Assembly (NCBI RefSeq): GCF_001953885.1
Contig: NZ_MQUS01000023.1
Span: 62,001-126,000 of the forward strand
DNA length: 64,000 bases
Origin: Streptomyces sp. IMTB 2501
GTDB lineage: Bacteria; Actinomycetota; Actinomycetes; Streptomycetales; Streptomycetaceae
Direction of reading: 5' to 3'
Made by a program: the position numbers and the translations under genes. Shown piece after piece: positions 17,041-26,494 of the stretch (position 1 is its first letter; the number at the start of each line of letters is the position of its first letter). The notes below the pieces were generated by a model. It was not told where the DNA came from. It was given only the letters and a program-made list of their open reading frames with translations, and made no database searches.

Positions 17041-17496
17041 TCACTGGGTCACCCTGACCGTGGCGGCGTAGACGCTCGGCTCGTAGGTGCCATTGGCTGT
17101 CCAGTCGTGCCTCTTGCTCGCCCACATGGTCGGGCTGTCGTAGGTGGACGTGGTGAACAGGCTCTGACCTGCGGAGTTCTTCAGCTCGAAGCGTGCGTGC
17201 CAGACGTCACCGCTGAGGGTGAAGTCCGTCCAGGTCCGCGCGCTGAACGTGAGACGGCCATCCGCGTACAGCCGCAGGTAGCCGCCGGTCTGATGGCAGT
17301 CACCGACCTTCAGGTCCCCCCAGCTGAACCACTTGTACGTATCGTCCGCGAGCCCGGTCCGGGACCCGGTCGAGATACCCGAGCCAACGGCGTTGCCGCC
17401 GGTGGCGGCCGACGCCGGCGTGGGGAAGACCACCACCGCGGCGATGATGGCGACCATCGTGGCCGTGAGCCGGGCGACGCGTCGAAGAGCGGTCAT
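17041..17496 (-). CDS. small secreted protein of unknown function
   Basis: 151 residues. A Sec signal peptide (RLTATMVAIIAAVVVFPTPASA) precedes a mature part rich in Trp, Thr and Tyr (DTYKWFSWGDLKVGDCHQTGGYLRLYADGRLTFSARTW ... WHARFELKNSAGQSLF), suggesting a beta-sandwich. The strand pattern resembles DUF6294-like or lectin-like secreted Streptomyces proteins, but I cannot name a family with confidence. The ATG overlaps the stop of the preceding secreted gene by 1 nt (TGATG), so the two are translationally coupled. Confidence 0.7.
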   Translation of the reverse strand: MTALRRVARLTATMVAIIAAVVVFPTPASAATGGNAVGSGISTGSRTGLADDTYKWFSWGDLKVGDCHQTGGYLRLYADGRLTFSARTWTDFTLSGDVWHARFELKNSAGQSLFTTSTYDSPTMWASKRHDWTANGTYEPSVYAATVRVTQ

Positions 17497-17858
17497 CACC
17501 GGGCTCCCCTCGTGGCCTGGGCGGTCGAGCCGAGGCGGACGCCGAATGCCTGGACGCCGGTGGGCGCGTCCCAGGTGGCGCCGACCCCGACCAGCGCCCA
17601 TCCTCCGCCGCACGAGGAGTCCCCGTACAGAAATGCCGTGTCGGTGGTGTCGTTGGAGAACCTGACGGCGCCCGGAAGCGGTAGGCAGGTGTCGCTCTGC
17701 GGTTCGTCGACACGGACGACTTGTCCTGCCGCTGTGACGTACGTGTAGCTTCCGCCGGCCGCTCGAGCGTCGGCTGGCACTGCCGCCAGCAACGCGAGAG
17801 CGAAGCCGGCTGCCAGGGCGGGCATCCGCACACGGCGAAGTACCAAGGACATTCTCAC
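17496..17858 (-). CDS. small secreted protein, coupled to the next gene
   Basis: 120 residues from a GTG with a strong RBS (GAGGGGA). A signal peptide (ALAAGFALALLAAVPADARA) precedes a roughly 85-residue mature domain with two cysteines (SDTCLPLPGAVRFSNDTTDTAFLYGDSSCGGGWALVGVG). The two-cysteine, GA-x-x-N-x-T pattern recalls small beta/gamma-crystallin-like secreted Streptomyces proteins, a tentative comparison only. First gene of a two-gene secreted operon. Confidence 0.7.
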   Translation of the reverse strand: MRMSLVLRRVRMPALAAGFALALLAAVPADARAAGGSYTYVTAAGQVVRVDEPQSDTCLPLPGAVRFSNDTTDTAFLYGDSSCGGGWALVGVGATWDAPTGVQAFGVRLGSTAQATRGAR

Positions 17859-18240
17859 GATTCCCCTCTCTTTTCCCCTGTCAGCGCTCCGATTGTCGTG
17901 AACGCCGATCAGACCCCGGTAGAGCGCGCGAGGCGCTGACCTGGAGCGCGGCGGCCATGAACCGGGGTACCTCCGTCGGATGCACGCCCACGGGTGGGGC
18001 CGGGGTGGCGAGAGAGCGGCAATCGATCAGGTACGGCGAAGGGAGGCGCCCCCGGCCCCGCCTGTGGTGGCAGCCCTGCACTGCACAGCAAACCCGCACG
18101 CCACGTCCCTGAAGCGGAAGCCGTCATTGACAAGTGACGTTTCCTGCTCAATTATCTGCCGAATCAAGCATGTTCTTGCATGATCTGGTACGGACCCTGT
18201 ATCGCAGCTCTCAGGCACCCTTCGTCGAAGGAGATGCGCC
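17859..18240. other. intergenic region between divergent secreted-protein genes
   Basis: About 380 bp upstream of both the leftward secreted pair and the rightward glycosidase. An AAGGAG ribosome binding site lies at the right end; no operator stands out. Confidence 0.4.
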
Positions 18241-20376
18241 GTGCTCGGACGACTCCGCAGACTCAGAATGCTCCTCGCCGTCTCCGCCCTGTCTCTCGCT
18301 CTCCCCGGGGCCCTGCCCGCCCAGGCCCAGGCATCCGGAGAGAAGCCGGTGGCCGCCTCGCCGAGGGTGAGCCGTACCGCCGGCGGACTCGCGCTCACGG
18401 TCCCACCGAGCGGCAACGCCCCCGGTTACGTTGTCGATGTGACGACCGCTCAACTGGAACTGTCCACCCGACGCTCCGGCACATCCGTGCTGGCCACCGC
18501 GGCCGACGACACCGGCGCGCTGCGCTTCCGCCTCGGCGGCAGCTGGCAGCACGCCACCCGGGTCACCGGCTGGACCTGGCGCAGCGGCACTCTGACCCTC
18601 ACCGCGGACACGACCGCCGAAGGCGCCACCGTGGAGGCCCGTCTCACACCGTCCGCCGACCGTTACTCACTCGACTGGAACGTCAAAGGCGCGGTCCCGG
18701 ACCGGCTGGGTCTCGCCTACGACCTGAAGTCCGCCGGCCACTGGTACGGCCATGGCGAGGCCGAGACCCCGCAGGGCGGACCCGGCACCGACCAGCCGTG
18801 GCCGCTCGACAGCGGTGAGGTCGTGCACCCCTCCTTCAGCCCGTCCTCGTACGACATGATCGACCCGTTCTGGTACACCTCCAGCGCGGTCGGACTGCGA
18901 GTGGACACCGGGCACGTCATGGACGTGTCGATCAACGGCGGCAAGGACGGGCTCGGGCGCTACGACATCGAATCCGCCGATCCCTACAAGGCGACCGTCT
19001 TCGTGGAGTCCACCCCGCTGGAGGTCTACCGCGACTACGTCGGCATCGTCGGCAAGCCCGCCAAGAGCGACGCGACGTACGAGCAGTACGCCAAGCCGGT
19101 GTGGAACTCCTGGGCGCAGTTCTACACCCACGTCGACCAGGCCCGGCTCCTGGACTACGCACAGGACCTGCACGACAACGGCCTCAGCGGCCACACCCTC
19201 CAGCTCGACGACAAGTGGGAGTCCGACTACGGGAACATGACCTTCGACGCGAAGGCCTACCCGGACCCCAGGGCCATGTCCGACAAGATCCACCAGCTCG
19301 GCTTCGCCTTCGGCCTCTGGGTCACCCTCTGGATCAACCTGGACTCCGACCAGTACCGGTACGCCGCCGACCACGGCTATCTGCTCAAGGACGCGGGCGA
19401 CACGACGAAGCCGTGCACGGTCACCTGGTGGAACGGCACCGCGGGCATCGTCGACCTCGCCAACCCCGAAGCCAAGGCCTGGTACATCGGACGGCTCGAG
19501 AAGCTGATGACGACCTACGACATCGACGGTCTGAAGTTCGACACCCGCTTCTTCGACGACAAGTGTGCCCCGCACGAGGGCTACCAGCCCACCGACTACC
19601 AGCGGCTCGGCGCCGAACTCGCCGACCGTTTCGACCTCCAGGGCGTCGGCATCCGTGTCCACTGGGACACCACCGCCCACCGAGCCGGATTCGTCACTCG
19701 GCAGGTGGACAAGGGCACCGGCTGGAACTCCTTGCGGGCCTCCGTCACCCAGAACCTCGCGATCTCCACGATCGGCTACCCCTTCGTCACCACCGACATG
19801 ATCGGCGGCTCCAGCAGTGAGCCCCCGCCGAGCAAACAGGTCCTGGTGCGCTGGGCCCAGTCCGCCGCGCTGCAGCCACTGATGTACTCCTCCACCTCAC
19901 CCGTGGACACGATCGACGTGACGACCGGCAAGAAGGTCATCTACGACCGGCAGACCATCGACCTCTACCGCAAGGCGATCGCCCTGCACGAACGGCTCGC
20001 TCCCTACATCTGGGACCAGGTCCGGCAGACCCTGAAGACCGGCGACCCGATCATGCGTCCCCTGTTCTTCGACTTCCCGCGGGACACGGCGGCCTACACG
20101 ATCACCGACGAGTGGATGCTCGGCCCGGCCGTCCTCGCCGCGCCGCAGCTCACCGACGGCCCGACCCGCACCGTCCATCTCCCGCCCGGTATCTGGTACG
20201 ACGTCAACCACGGCACGGTGATCCACGGACCCAGCACCCTCTCCGCCTGTCCCGCCCCGCTCGGCGTCACCCCCGCGTTCGTGAACCTCACAGCACAGGG
20301 CGCAGCCAAGGCCCTGCGGGCGTTGCGGGGCGCAGACGCCCCCGTGTCGCTCGCCCTGAAGACTCCCTCCCGGTGA
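18241..20376 (+). CDS. secreted glycoside hydrolase family 31 enzyme
   Basis: 711 residues from a GTG with AAGGAG. A Sec signal peptide (MLLAVSALSLALPGALPAQAQA) is followed by an N-terminal beta-sandwich (about 50-260) and a TIM barrel starting near KPVWNSWAQFYTHVDQ. QLDDKWESDYG, the WVTLWIN strand and the nucleophile block DGLKFDTRF (Asp434) identify GH31. The acid/base region is less typical than in classic alpha-glucosidases, and the barrel opening resembles the MYORG-like branch, so alpha-galactosidase or another exo-alpha-glycosidase is possible. The C-terminal beta domain includes LPPGIWYDVNHGTVIHG. Probably co-expressed with the GH89 gene 84 bp downstream. Confidence 0.88.
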   Translation: MLGRLRRLRMLLAVSALSLALPGALPAQAQASGEKPVAASPRVSRTAGGLALTVPPSGNAPGYVVDVTTAQLELSTRRSGTSVLATAADDTGALRFRLGGSWQHATRVTGWTWRSGTLTLTADTTAEGATVEARLTPSADRYSLDWNVKGAVPDRLGLAYDLKSAGHWYGHGEAETPQGGPGTDQPWPLDSGEVVHPSFSPSSYDMIDPFWYTSSAVGLRVDTGHVMDVSINGGKDGLGRYDIESADPYKATVFVESTPLEVYRDYVGIVGKPAKSDATYEQYAKPVWNSWAQFYTHVDQARLLDYAQDLHDNGLSGHTLQLDDKWESDYGNMTFDAKAYPDPRAMSDKIHQLGFAFGLWVTLWINLDSDQYRYAADHGYLLKDAGDTTKPCTVTWWNGTAGIVDLANPEAKAWYIGRLEKLMTTYDIDGLKFDTRFFDDKCAPHEGYQPTDYQRLGAELADRFDLQGVGIRVHWDTTAHRAGFVTRQVDKGTGWNSLRASVTQNLAISTIGYPFVTTDMIGGSSSEPPPSKQVLVRWAQSAALQPLMYSSTSPVDTIDVTTGKKVIYDRQTIDLYRKAIALHERLAPYIWDQVRQTLKTGDPIMRPLFFDFPRDTAAYTITDEWMLGPAVLAAPQLTDGPTRTVHLPPGIWYDVNHGTVIHGPSTLSACPAPLGVTPAFVNLTAQGAAKALRALRGADAPVSLALKTPSR

Positions 20377-20460
20377 CGGGGCGGAGCGGGGCCCGTGCCG
20401 TCCCGCCCGCTTCGCGCTCAGCCCCGCTCCGCGTCCGCCCCACGATCGAGAGGCCCCAAC

Positions 20461-23400
20461 GTGTCCGCCAGCCGAAGGTCGCCCGGCCCCGCGCACGTCG
20501 GCGACGACGACCAAATGCCCAGTGCCGCAGGGAAGTTCAAGGACAGCGACAGCCGCGGCGCCGTCGGCATCACCCGCCGAGGTGTCCTCGCGGGCGCCCT
20601 CGCCGTCGGCGGTGTCGCTCTGCCGGCCCGCCCACGAGAGGCGTACGCGGCCGACGCCCCGGCACCCGCCGCGGCCGCGCTGCGGCGGCTGCTGCCCGAG
20701 CACCACGAGCAGTTCACGCTGCTGCCGCTCGCCGTGGACGGCACGGACCGTTTCCGCGTCACCGGTAGCACCGGCCGGATCACCGTCGAGGGCACCAGCC
20801 CCGCCGTCCTTCTCACCGGCGTCCACACCTACCTACGGCGCACCGTCCACGCCTCGGTCTCCTGGACCGGCGACCAGCCCGCTCTGCCCGGCCTGCTTCC
20901 CGCTCCCGCCGAAGAGCTCACCGGCAGGGCGAACGTACCCCACCGATTCGTCCTCAACGACACCGACGAGGGCTACACCGGCCCCTACCGCGACTGGGAC
21001 ACATGGCAACGCGAGCTGGACATCCTCGCCGCGCACGGAATCAACCGCGTCCTGGTCTACGTGGGCGCGGACGCCGTCTATTACGACACGTTCCGGCAGT
21101 TCCCCTACACCGACGCCGAGATGCGGTCGTGGATCCCGGCCCCGGCCCACCAGCCGTGGTGGCTGCTGCAGAACATGTCGGGCTTCGGCGGCCCGGTCTC
21201 GCGGCAGCTCATCGAGCGGCGGGCGGAGCTGGCGCGGCGGATCGTGGACCGGGTGAGGGAACTGGGCATGACGCCGGTTCTGCCCGGCTATTTCGGCACG
21301 GTCCCCGACGACTTCGCCGCCCGGTACGGAGGGGACGCGAGGGTGGTGCCACAAGGGACCTGGGTCGGGTTCGATCGGCCCGGCTGGCTCGACCCGCGCA
21401 CCACGGCCTTCGGGGACGTGGCAGCCGCCTTCTACCGCGCCCAGTCGGCCCGCCTCGGCGACAGCACGATGTACAAGATGGACCTGCTGCACGAGGGCGG
21501 CACCCCCGGCGACGTACCGGTCGGTGAAGCCGCCAGGGCTGTCGAGGCGGCACTGCGGCGGGCACACCCGGGCGCGCTCTGGGCCATCCTCGGCTGGGAG
21601 ACCAACCCGCCCCGGGCTCTGCTGGACGCCGTGGACAAGTCCCGCATGCTGATCGTCGACGGGCTCTCCGACCGCTACCCGACGGTCACCGACCGAGAGA
21701 GCGACTGGGGCGGCACTCCTTACGCCTACGGCAGCATCTGGAACTTCGGCGGGCACACCGCGATCGGTGCCAACGCCCCCGACTGGGTGGAGTGGTACCC
21801 CAAGTGGCGTGACAAGAAAGGGAGTTCCCTGGCCGGGATCGCGGCGATGCCTGAAGCCTCCGACAACAACGCGCCCGCCCTCGCCCTGCTCACCGACCTG
21901 GCATGGACGCCCGGCACCATCGACCTGGACGACTGGTTCGCCGCCCACGCCGTCTCCCGCTACGGCGGCGCGGACCGGCACGCTGCCGCCGCCTGGCACA
22001 CGATCCGCGCCACCGCCTACGGCATGAGGCGCACGGACTCCTGGAGCGAGGCCCCCGACGGCCTCTTCGGCGCCCGCCCGAGCCTGACCGCGACCAAGGC
22101 CGCCGCCTGGAGCCCGGAGACCGAACGCTACGACACCACGGCCTTCGACCCGTCACTGACCGAACTCCTCGATATCCGCGAGGAGTTGAGGCAGAGCCCC
22201 GCATACCAGTACGACGTCGTGGACGTCGCCCGCCAGGTCCTGTCCAACCGCAGCCGTCTCCTGCTCCCACAGATCAAGGCGGCCCACGACACGGGCGAGC
22301 AGGACCTGTTCTGCACGCTGACCCGGACCTGGCTGTCCTGGATGGACCTGCTGGACGAACTGCTGTCGACATCCCGCCCGCACCTGCTGGGCCGCTGGCT
22401 GGCTGAGGCGCGGGCCTGGGGCGCGGATCGCACCGAACAGGACCGCCTGGAGTACGACGCCCGGTCGCTCCTCACCACCTGGGGCGGCCGGGAGAGCAGT
22501 GAAGTGGGCCTGCACGACTACGCCAACCGTGAGTGGGCGGGCCTGGTCGGCGGTCTGTACCGCACGCGTTGGCAGACGTATTTCGACGCCCTGTCGTCCG
22601 GAAAGGACCCGGACACGATCGACTGGTTCGCCCTCGACGACACCTGGGCACACGCCCACGAGGCGCATCCGACCGAGCCCCAGGGGACGCCGTACGCCCT
22701 GGCCGGCCGGGTGCGGGAAGTCCTCGCGGGCACCCCGTACCAGTCCACACTGACGGCGGTGGCCCACCCGGGCGCGGTGGCGCGAAACCGCCCGGCCATC
22801 GTGACGCTCGCCCTCACACACCGCAACGGATTCGCGCCTGCGTGCGAGGTGACGCTCTTCCTGAAGCTCCCCGCCGGCCTGACAGCGCGCCCCCTCGACC
22901 CGGTGGAAGCGGCGACGCTGGCCCCCGGCGAAACACTCACCGCCCGGTTCGAGATCCGTCTCTCCGGAGCCCCGGACGCCCTGGTCGGCCAGCTGGTCGC
23001 GGTGGCGACCCAGCGGGGCGGCGGCAGGGCCGTCGCTCCGGTACGGCTGCTGGCGGCCACCGGAGTCTGCGCGCCGTATCGCACGGTCACGTCCAACGAC
23101 GCGGAGTTCGGCATGCTCGGCGACGAGATCGCCGTCGAGGGCGCCGGCGCGGACCTGTGGGGCGGCACGAACGACTTCGGGGCCCTCTACCGGGCCGGCG
23201 CGTACGGCGCGGGATCCGTGGCCACGGTGCGGGTCACCTCGCAGGACGCGACCGGCCCCTGGGCACGGGCGGGGCTGATGATCGGCAACGACCTGACCGC
23301 CGTCGGCTGCGGAGGGTACGTCAACCTCGCGGTGACCCCGTCCAACGGCTGCGTCCTGAGCTGGGACGCGGACGGCAACGGCGGCTTCGACTCGATCGCG

Positions 23401-23625
23401 ACGGACGCTTCCGCGACGGCCCCCGTCCACCTGCGGCTACGCCGCGCCGGCACGGCCTTCGTGGGGGAGTGCAGCACGGACGGCACGACATGGACCGCGG
23501 TGGGCACGGCGACGCCGGCGAAGACGGCCGTGACCCAGGACGCGGGAGTGTTCATGACCGCGGCGAGCGGCGCGACGAGAGGGAGAGGCATCGCGACGTT
23601 CACGAACTTCACGGTGGAGCCCTGA
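20461..23625 (+). CDS. Tat-exported GH89 alpha-N-acetylglucosaminidase with accessory domains
   Basis: 1054 residues. The GTG at 20461 has GAGAGG about 7 nt upstream; an earlier frame start at 20395 overlaps the GH31 end region without an RBS. A twin-arginine signal (ITRRGVLAGALAVGG, Arg39-Arg40) is present. The GH89 (NAGLU-like) N-terminal and barrel domains follow: LNDTDEGYTGPYRDWDTWQRELDILAAHGINRVL, MYKMDLLHEGGTPGD and ILGWETNPPRALLDAVDKSRMLIVDGLSDRYP. A helical domain (about 480-730), a NEW3-like beta-sandwich (about 760-860) and a C-terminal lectin-like/DUF1349-type domain (about 870-1050) complete it. It would remove terminal alpha-GlcNAc from extracellular glycans. Confidence 0.9.
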   Translation: MSASRRSPGPAHVGDDDQMPSAAGKFKDSDSRGAVGITRRGVLAGALAVGGVALPARPREAYAADAPAPAAAALRRLLPEHHEQFTLLPLAVDGTDRFRVTGSTGRITVEGTSPAVLLTGVHTYLRRTVHASVSWTGDQPALPGLLPAPAEELTGRANVPHRFVLNDTDEGYTGPYRDWDTWQRELDILAAHGINRVLVYVGADAVYYDTFRQFPYTDAEMRSWIPAPAHQPWWLLQNMSGFGGPVSRQLIERRAELARRIVDRVRELGMTPVLPGYFGTVPDDFAARYGGDARVVPQGTWVGFDRPGWLDPRTTAFGDVAAAFYRAQSARLGDSTMYKMDLLHEGGTPGDVPVGEAARAVEAALRRAHPGALWAILGWETNPPRALLDAVDKSRMLIVDGLSDRYPTVTDRESDWGGTPYAYGSIWNFGGHTAIGANAPDWVEWYPKWRDKKGSSLAGIAAMPEASDNNAPALALLTDLAWTPGTIDLDDWFAAHAVSRYGGADRHAAAAWHTIRATAYGMRRTDSWSEAPDGLFGARPSLTATKAAAWSPETERYDTTAFDPSLTELLDIREELRQSPAYQYDVVDVARQVLSNRSRLLLPQIKAAHDTGEQDLFCTLTRTWLSWMDLLDELLSTSRPHLLGRWLAEARAWGADRTEQDRLEYDARSLLTTWGGRESSEVGLHDYANREWAGLVGGLYRTRWQTYFDALSSGKDPDTIDWFALDDTWAHAHEAHPTEPQGTPYALAGRVREVLAGTPYQSTLTAVAHPGAVARNRPAIVTLALTHRNGFAPACEVTLFLKLPAGLTARPLDPVEAATLAPGETLTARFEIRLSGAPDALVGQLVAVATQRGGGRAVAPVRLLAATGVCAPYRTVTSNDAEFGMLGDEIAVEGAGADLWGGTNDFGALYRAGAYGAGSVATVRVTSQDATGPWARAGLMIGNDLTAVGCGGYVNLAVTPSNGCVLSWDADGNGGFDSIATDASATAPVHLRLRRAGTAFVGECSTDGTTWTAVGTATPAKTAVTQDAGVFMTAASGATRGRGIATFTNFTVEP

Positions 23626-24168
23626 CGCAGCGTCCGGTGCGCAGTCGGTCCTGGTCGATCTGCACGAACCTGCTGTTGAACTTCCTGGTCGTCGCCTTGC
23701 AGTCGCGGGGCTTGTGGGAACCGCCGGGACAACCGATGAGTTTCAGGCGGTTGCCGTCGCCGACCGCCGTGGCCAGCACCTGGTTCTTCGCGTTGCGCTG
23801 CAGCCGTACGAGGGCGAAGTCCAGATAGTCCTGCGACCTGCCGGCCTTGACGTAACGGCCGTCCATGTAGGCGCGGTTGTTCTCGGCCCGGAAGACGCAA
23901 CATCGCCCAGGCGAGGGCCGTCGGGGTTGTCCATCGGTCTGGCGCTTTGAAGGCGCTCCGGAGTCCAGTACGCGTCGAGTTGCCTTGCCTCCTCGAACTC
24001 CCGGCCGGACAGAGGCGCCGGTGGCCGGGGCGTGGGATCGACGCCCGGCCGACGGTAGTACTCCTCGTCCGACACATGGGCGCCGGCGCACGGAGACGGT
24101 GTCTCCGAGACCTGCGGGGACGCCGTCGCGGAAGGGACGGGCGACCGCGATGCCTCGGAATCGTCCAA
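23609..24168 (-). pseudogene. frameshifted gene for a small unknown protein
   Basis: Two adjacent minus-strand frames give one plausible protein: DSEASRSPVPSATASPQVSETPSPCAG through YYRRPGVDPTPRPPAPLSGREFEEARQLDAYWTPERL and DNPDGPRLGDV, then after a 1-nt shift near 23895 VFRAENNRAYMDGRYVKAGRSQDYLDFALVRLQRNAKNQVLATAVGDGNRLKLIGCPGG, ending near the GH89 stop. The C-terminal part is protein-like and has two cysteines. No family recognised. A sequencing error at the junction is possible. Confidence 0.5.
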
Positions 24169-24471
24169 CGGTGGGGGAGCCGGGCTGGGATCAGACGAGG
24201 GTATCGATATGGGACTCCGCGCTCGATCCGTTCCGCACTGGCTGGCTCGACGAGTGGCGAGACCCCACAGAGCGGAAGGTCAAGGTCACCTCGGGCGCTT
24301 TCGAGGACCCCATGCAACTGGCGGCGGTGGGATGGCGGTTGCGGCGACGCCGTGCCGAAAAGACTGCCACGAAAGGTGTCTGACAGTCGACCGGCTCCGG
24401 GCCGTACGGCTTCGACGGGGAGCTGTAATTCGGTGTGCGAGTTGCTGTGTGCCCCCTACAGTGAAGCCCAT

Positions 24472-25326
24472 ATGACACTCCTACACGCTCATGACTATGG
24501 GGGCGATGGCCCGCAACTGGTTCTCCTGCACGGTTACGGACGGTCGCTCACCGACTGGGACGCCTCGGCCCCCTCGCTCGCCGCCGGGCACCGTGTTCTC
24601 GCCGTCGACCTTCCCGGCCACGGCAGCTCTCCCGGTATCTCCCGCTGGACCATCCCGACCGTGGTGCGGCACATCGCGGACACCCTCGACGCGCATGGCG
24701 TGCCTGAGGCCGTTGTGGTGGGCCATTCCCTCGGCGGACTGGTCGCGGTCGAGTACGCCCGGGCGAACCCGGATCGAGCCCGTGCCGCCGTGAATCTCGA
24801 CGGCTTCTGGTGGGGCCGCGAGTACCCCGGTGCTGAACGGGTGAGTGAGATGCTGCTGGCGTCGGCCGGGACCGTCGCGCCGCCCGAGTACATCGAGAAC
24901 CAGGTCACAAACGCCGCCCGATTCGGTATTCCCGCCGACCGCGCGGAGGCCGCTGCCCGCGCGGCCGTACGTCCGTTGCCCGACGGCACGTGGCAGACAC
25001 GGCCGGAACGGGCGGAGGCGCTGGGGATCCTCGACGAGCTCCACAGACTGGGCGCGCTGGGTGTCACCTCGTGGCTGGACGAGGTCGACTGCCCGCTGCT
25101 GGTGGTACAGGCCGGCCGAAGGCTACCGCCTGCTCCTGGCATGGAGTGGTTCGACGATTTCAGCGTCCGCTTCGCACGAGAGGTCTCCGACCAGCTGACC
25201 GTGCTCTCCCATACTCGGCCGACGATCAGCGTGAACCGGATTGAGGCCACGCACCCCATGATCATGGAGACTCCGGAAGCGGTGGCGACGCTGGTCGCCG
25301 GGTTCGTCCGAGGACTGCCCGACTGA
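24472..25326 (+). CDS. alpha/beta hydrolase
   Basis: 284 residues with the standard fold: LVLLHGYGRSLTDWDA (oxyanion loop HGYG), VLAVDLPGHGSSPG, nucleophile elbow VVVGHSLGGLVAVEYA and a C-terminal ATHPMIMETPEAVATLVAGF carrying the likely catalytic His. A short alpha-helical cap sits between. The general fold does not predict a substrate; esterase or C-C hydrolase are both possible. No strong Shine-Dalgarno precedes the ATG. The 300 bp upstream hold only remnant-like open frames. Confidence 0.85.
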   Translation: MTLLHAHDYGGDGPQLVLLHGYGRSLTDWDASAPSLAAGHRVLAVDLPGHGSSPGISRWTIPTVVRHIADTLDAHGVPEAVVVGHSLGGLVAVEYARANPDRARAAVNLDGFWWGREYPGAERVSEMLLASAGTVAPPEYIENQVTNAARFGIPADRAEAAARAAVRPLPDGTWQTRPERAEALGILDELHRLGALGVTSWLDEVDCPLLVVQAGRRLPPAPGMEWFDDFSVRFAREVSDQLTVLSHTRPTISVNRIEATHPMIMETPEAVATLVAGFVRGLPD

Positions 25327-25451
25327 AGAATCCGGCACAGCTCGTGAACCTCATTCTCGCCCGTTTTCCGGAAGGGCTGGGCGGGATGCCGCTTACGAGC
25401 GGGGTCAGCGCCTGGCTCTCGTGGACGTCACGCACGGTCATCGCGGCCGCG

Positions 25452-26357
25452 TCAGCCGACCACCAGCACCAGCTTCCCACGGGCGTGACCGTGCTCGCTG
25501 ACACGGTGCGCCTCCGCGATCTCGGCGAGCGGGAAGGTCTGCGCGACAGGCAGCGAGAAGCGCCCGGCCTCGATCAGCTCGCCGATCTCGGCGAGTGCAT
25601 GGACCGCACGACCGGCGTCCCCACGGCTGAACGCCACCCCGTACTCCTGCGCGCCGGCGAAGTCGGCGACCGTCACGACGTGCTCCGTGCCACCCGCGAG
25701 CTCGATGAGTTCGGGCAGCACACCGCTCCCGGCGACGTCGAGCGCCTCGTCGACGCCGTCGGGCGCAAGCGCGCGAACCCGCCCGACGAGGCCCGCGCCG
25801 TAGGCGACAGGCTCGGCCCCCAGGGAGCGAAGGTATTCGTGGTTGGCCGGACTGGCGGTGCCGATCACGTGCGTGCCGCGCACCACGGCGAGCTGAACCG
25901 CGGCGGCGCCGACACTTCCGGAAGCGCCGTTGATGAGCAGCGTGCTGCCGCTCCTGACGCCGAGCTGGTCAAGCGCGCGTGTGGCCGTCTCGACGGCGGC
26001 CGGCAGCGCGGCGGCGCCGGGGAAGTCAAGCGACGGCGGGATCGGCGCATAGTGGTCCAGCACCGCCAGCTCGGCCTGGGCCGCGCCCTCGGCGGAGAAG
26101 CCGAACACGCGATCTCCGACGGCCACGTTCGCAACGCCCTCGCCGAGCTCGTCGACGACGCCCGCGGCCTCGTGGCCCAGGGTCTGCGGGAGCCCCCGAT
26201 CCATCAGGCCCTCGCGCTTCTTCCAGTCGCTCGGGTTGACACCGGCCGCGCGCACCGCGATCCGAACCTGGCCGGGCCCCGGACGCGGATCGGGGAGCTC
26301 TACGATCTCAAGGACCTCCGGGCCCCCGAACTGGTTGAAACGGGCCGCCTTCACCAT
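25452..26357 (-). CDS. quinone-type NADP-dependent oxidoreductase (zinc-free MDR)
   Basis: 301 residues of the medium-chain dehydrogenase/reductase superfamily: KAARFNQFGGPEVLEIVELPDPRPGPGQV, GVNPSDWKKREG, LGHEAAGVVDELGEGV and the nucleotide-binding motif LLINGASGSVGAAAVQLAV. Zinc ligands are lacking, as in quinone oxidoreductases (QOR) and enoyl reductases. It likely reduces quinones or enones with NADPH in the cytoplasm. Stands alone, convergent with the hydrolase. Confidence 0.88.
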   Translation of the reverse strand: MVKAARFNQFGGPEVLEIVELPDPRPGPGQVRIAVRAAGVNPSDWKKREGLMDRGLPQTLGHEAAGVVDELGEGVANVAVGDRVFGFSAEGAAQAELAVLDHYAPIPPSLDFPGAAALPAAVETATRALDQLGVRSGSTLLINGASGSVGAAAVQLAVVRGTHVIGTASPANHEYLRSLGAEPVAYGAGLVGRVRALAPDGVDEALDVAGSGVLPELIELAGGTEHVVTVADFAGAQEYGVAFSRGDAGRAVHALAEIGELIEAGRFSLPVAQTFPLAEIAEAHRVSEHGHARGKLVLVVG

Positions 26358-26494
26358 TCGCTCCGATCTCGACTCACGGCATCGCGCTTGCTGCGCGTGC
26401 GACAGTGCACGTTCTTCGCTGCGAAAACCCTACGCAACACCTCACTTGGCCGTGCTGTCGCCTGCCGGTTCCTGACTCAACGATTCCGGGTGGC

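Noticed and set aside
23877..24383. 168-codon plus-strand frame upstream of the alpha/beta hydrolase
   Set aside because: Mostly shadow of the frameshifted minus-strand gene; only its last 50 codons look protein-like, with no start or identity.
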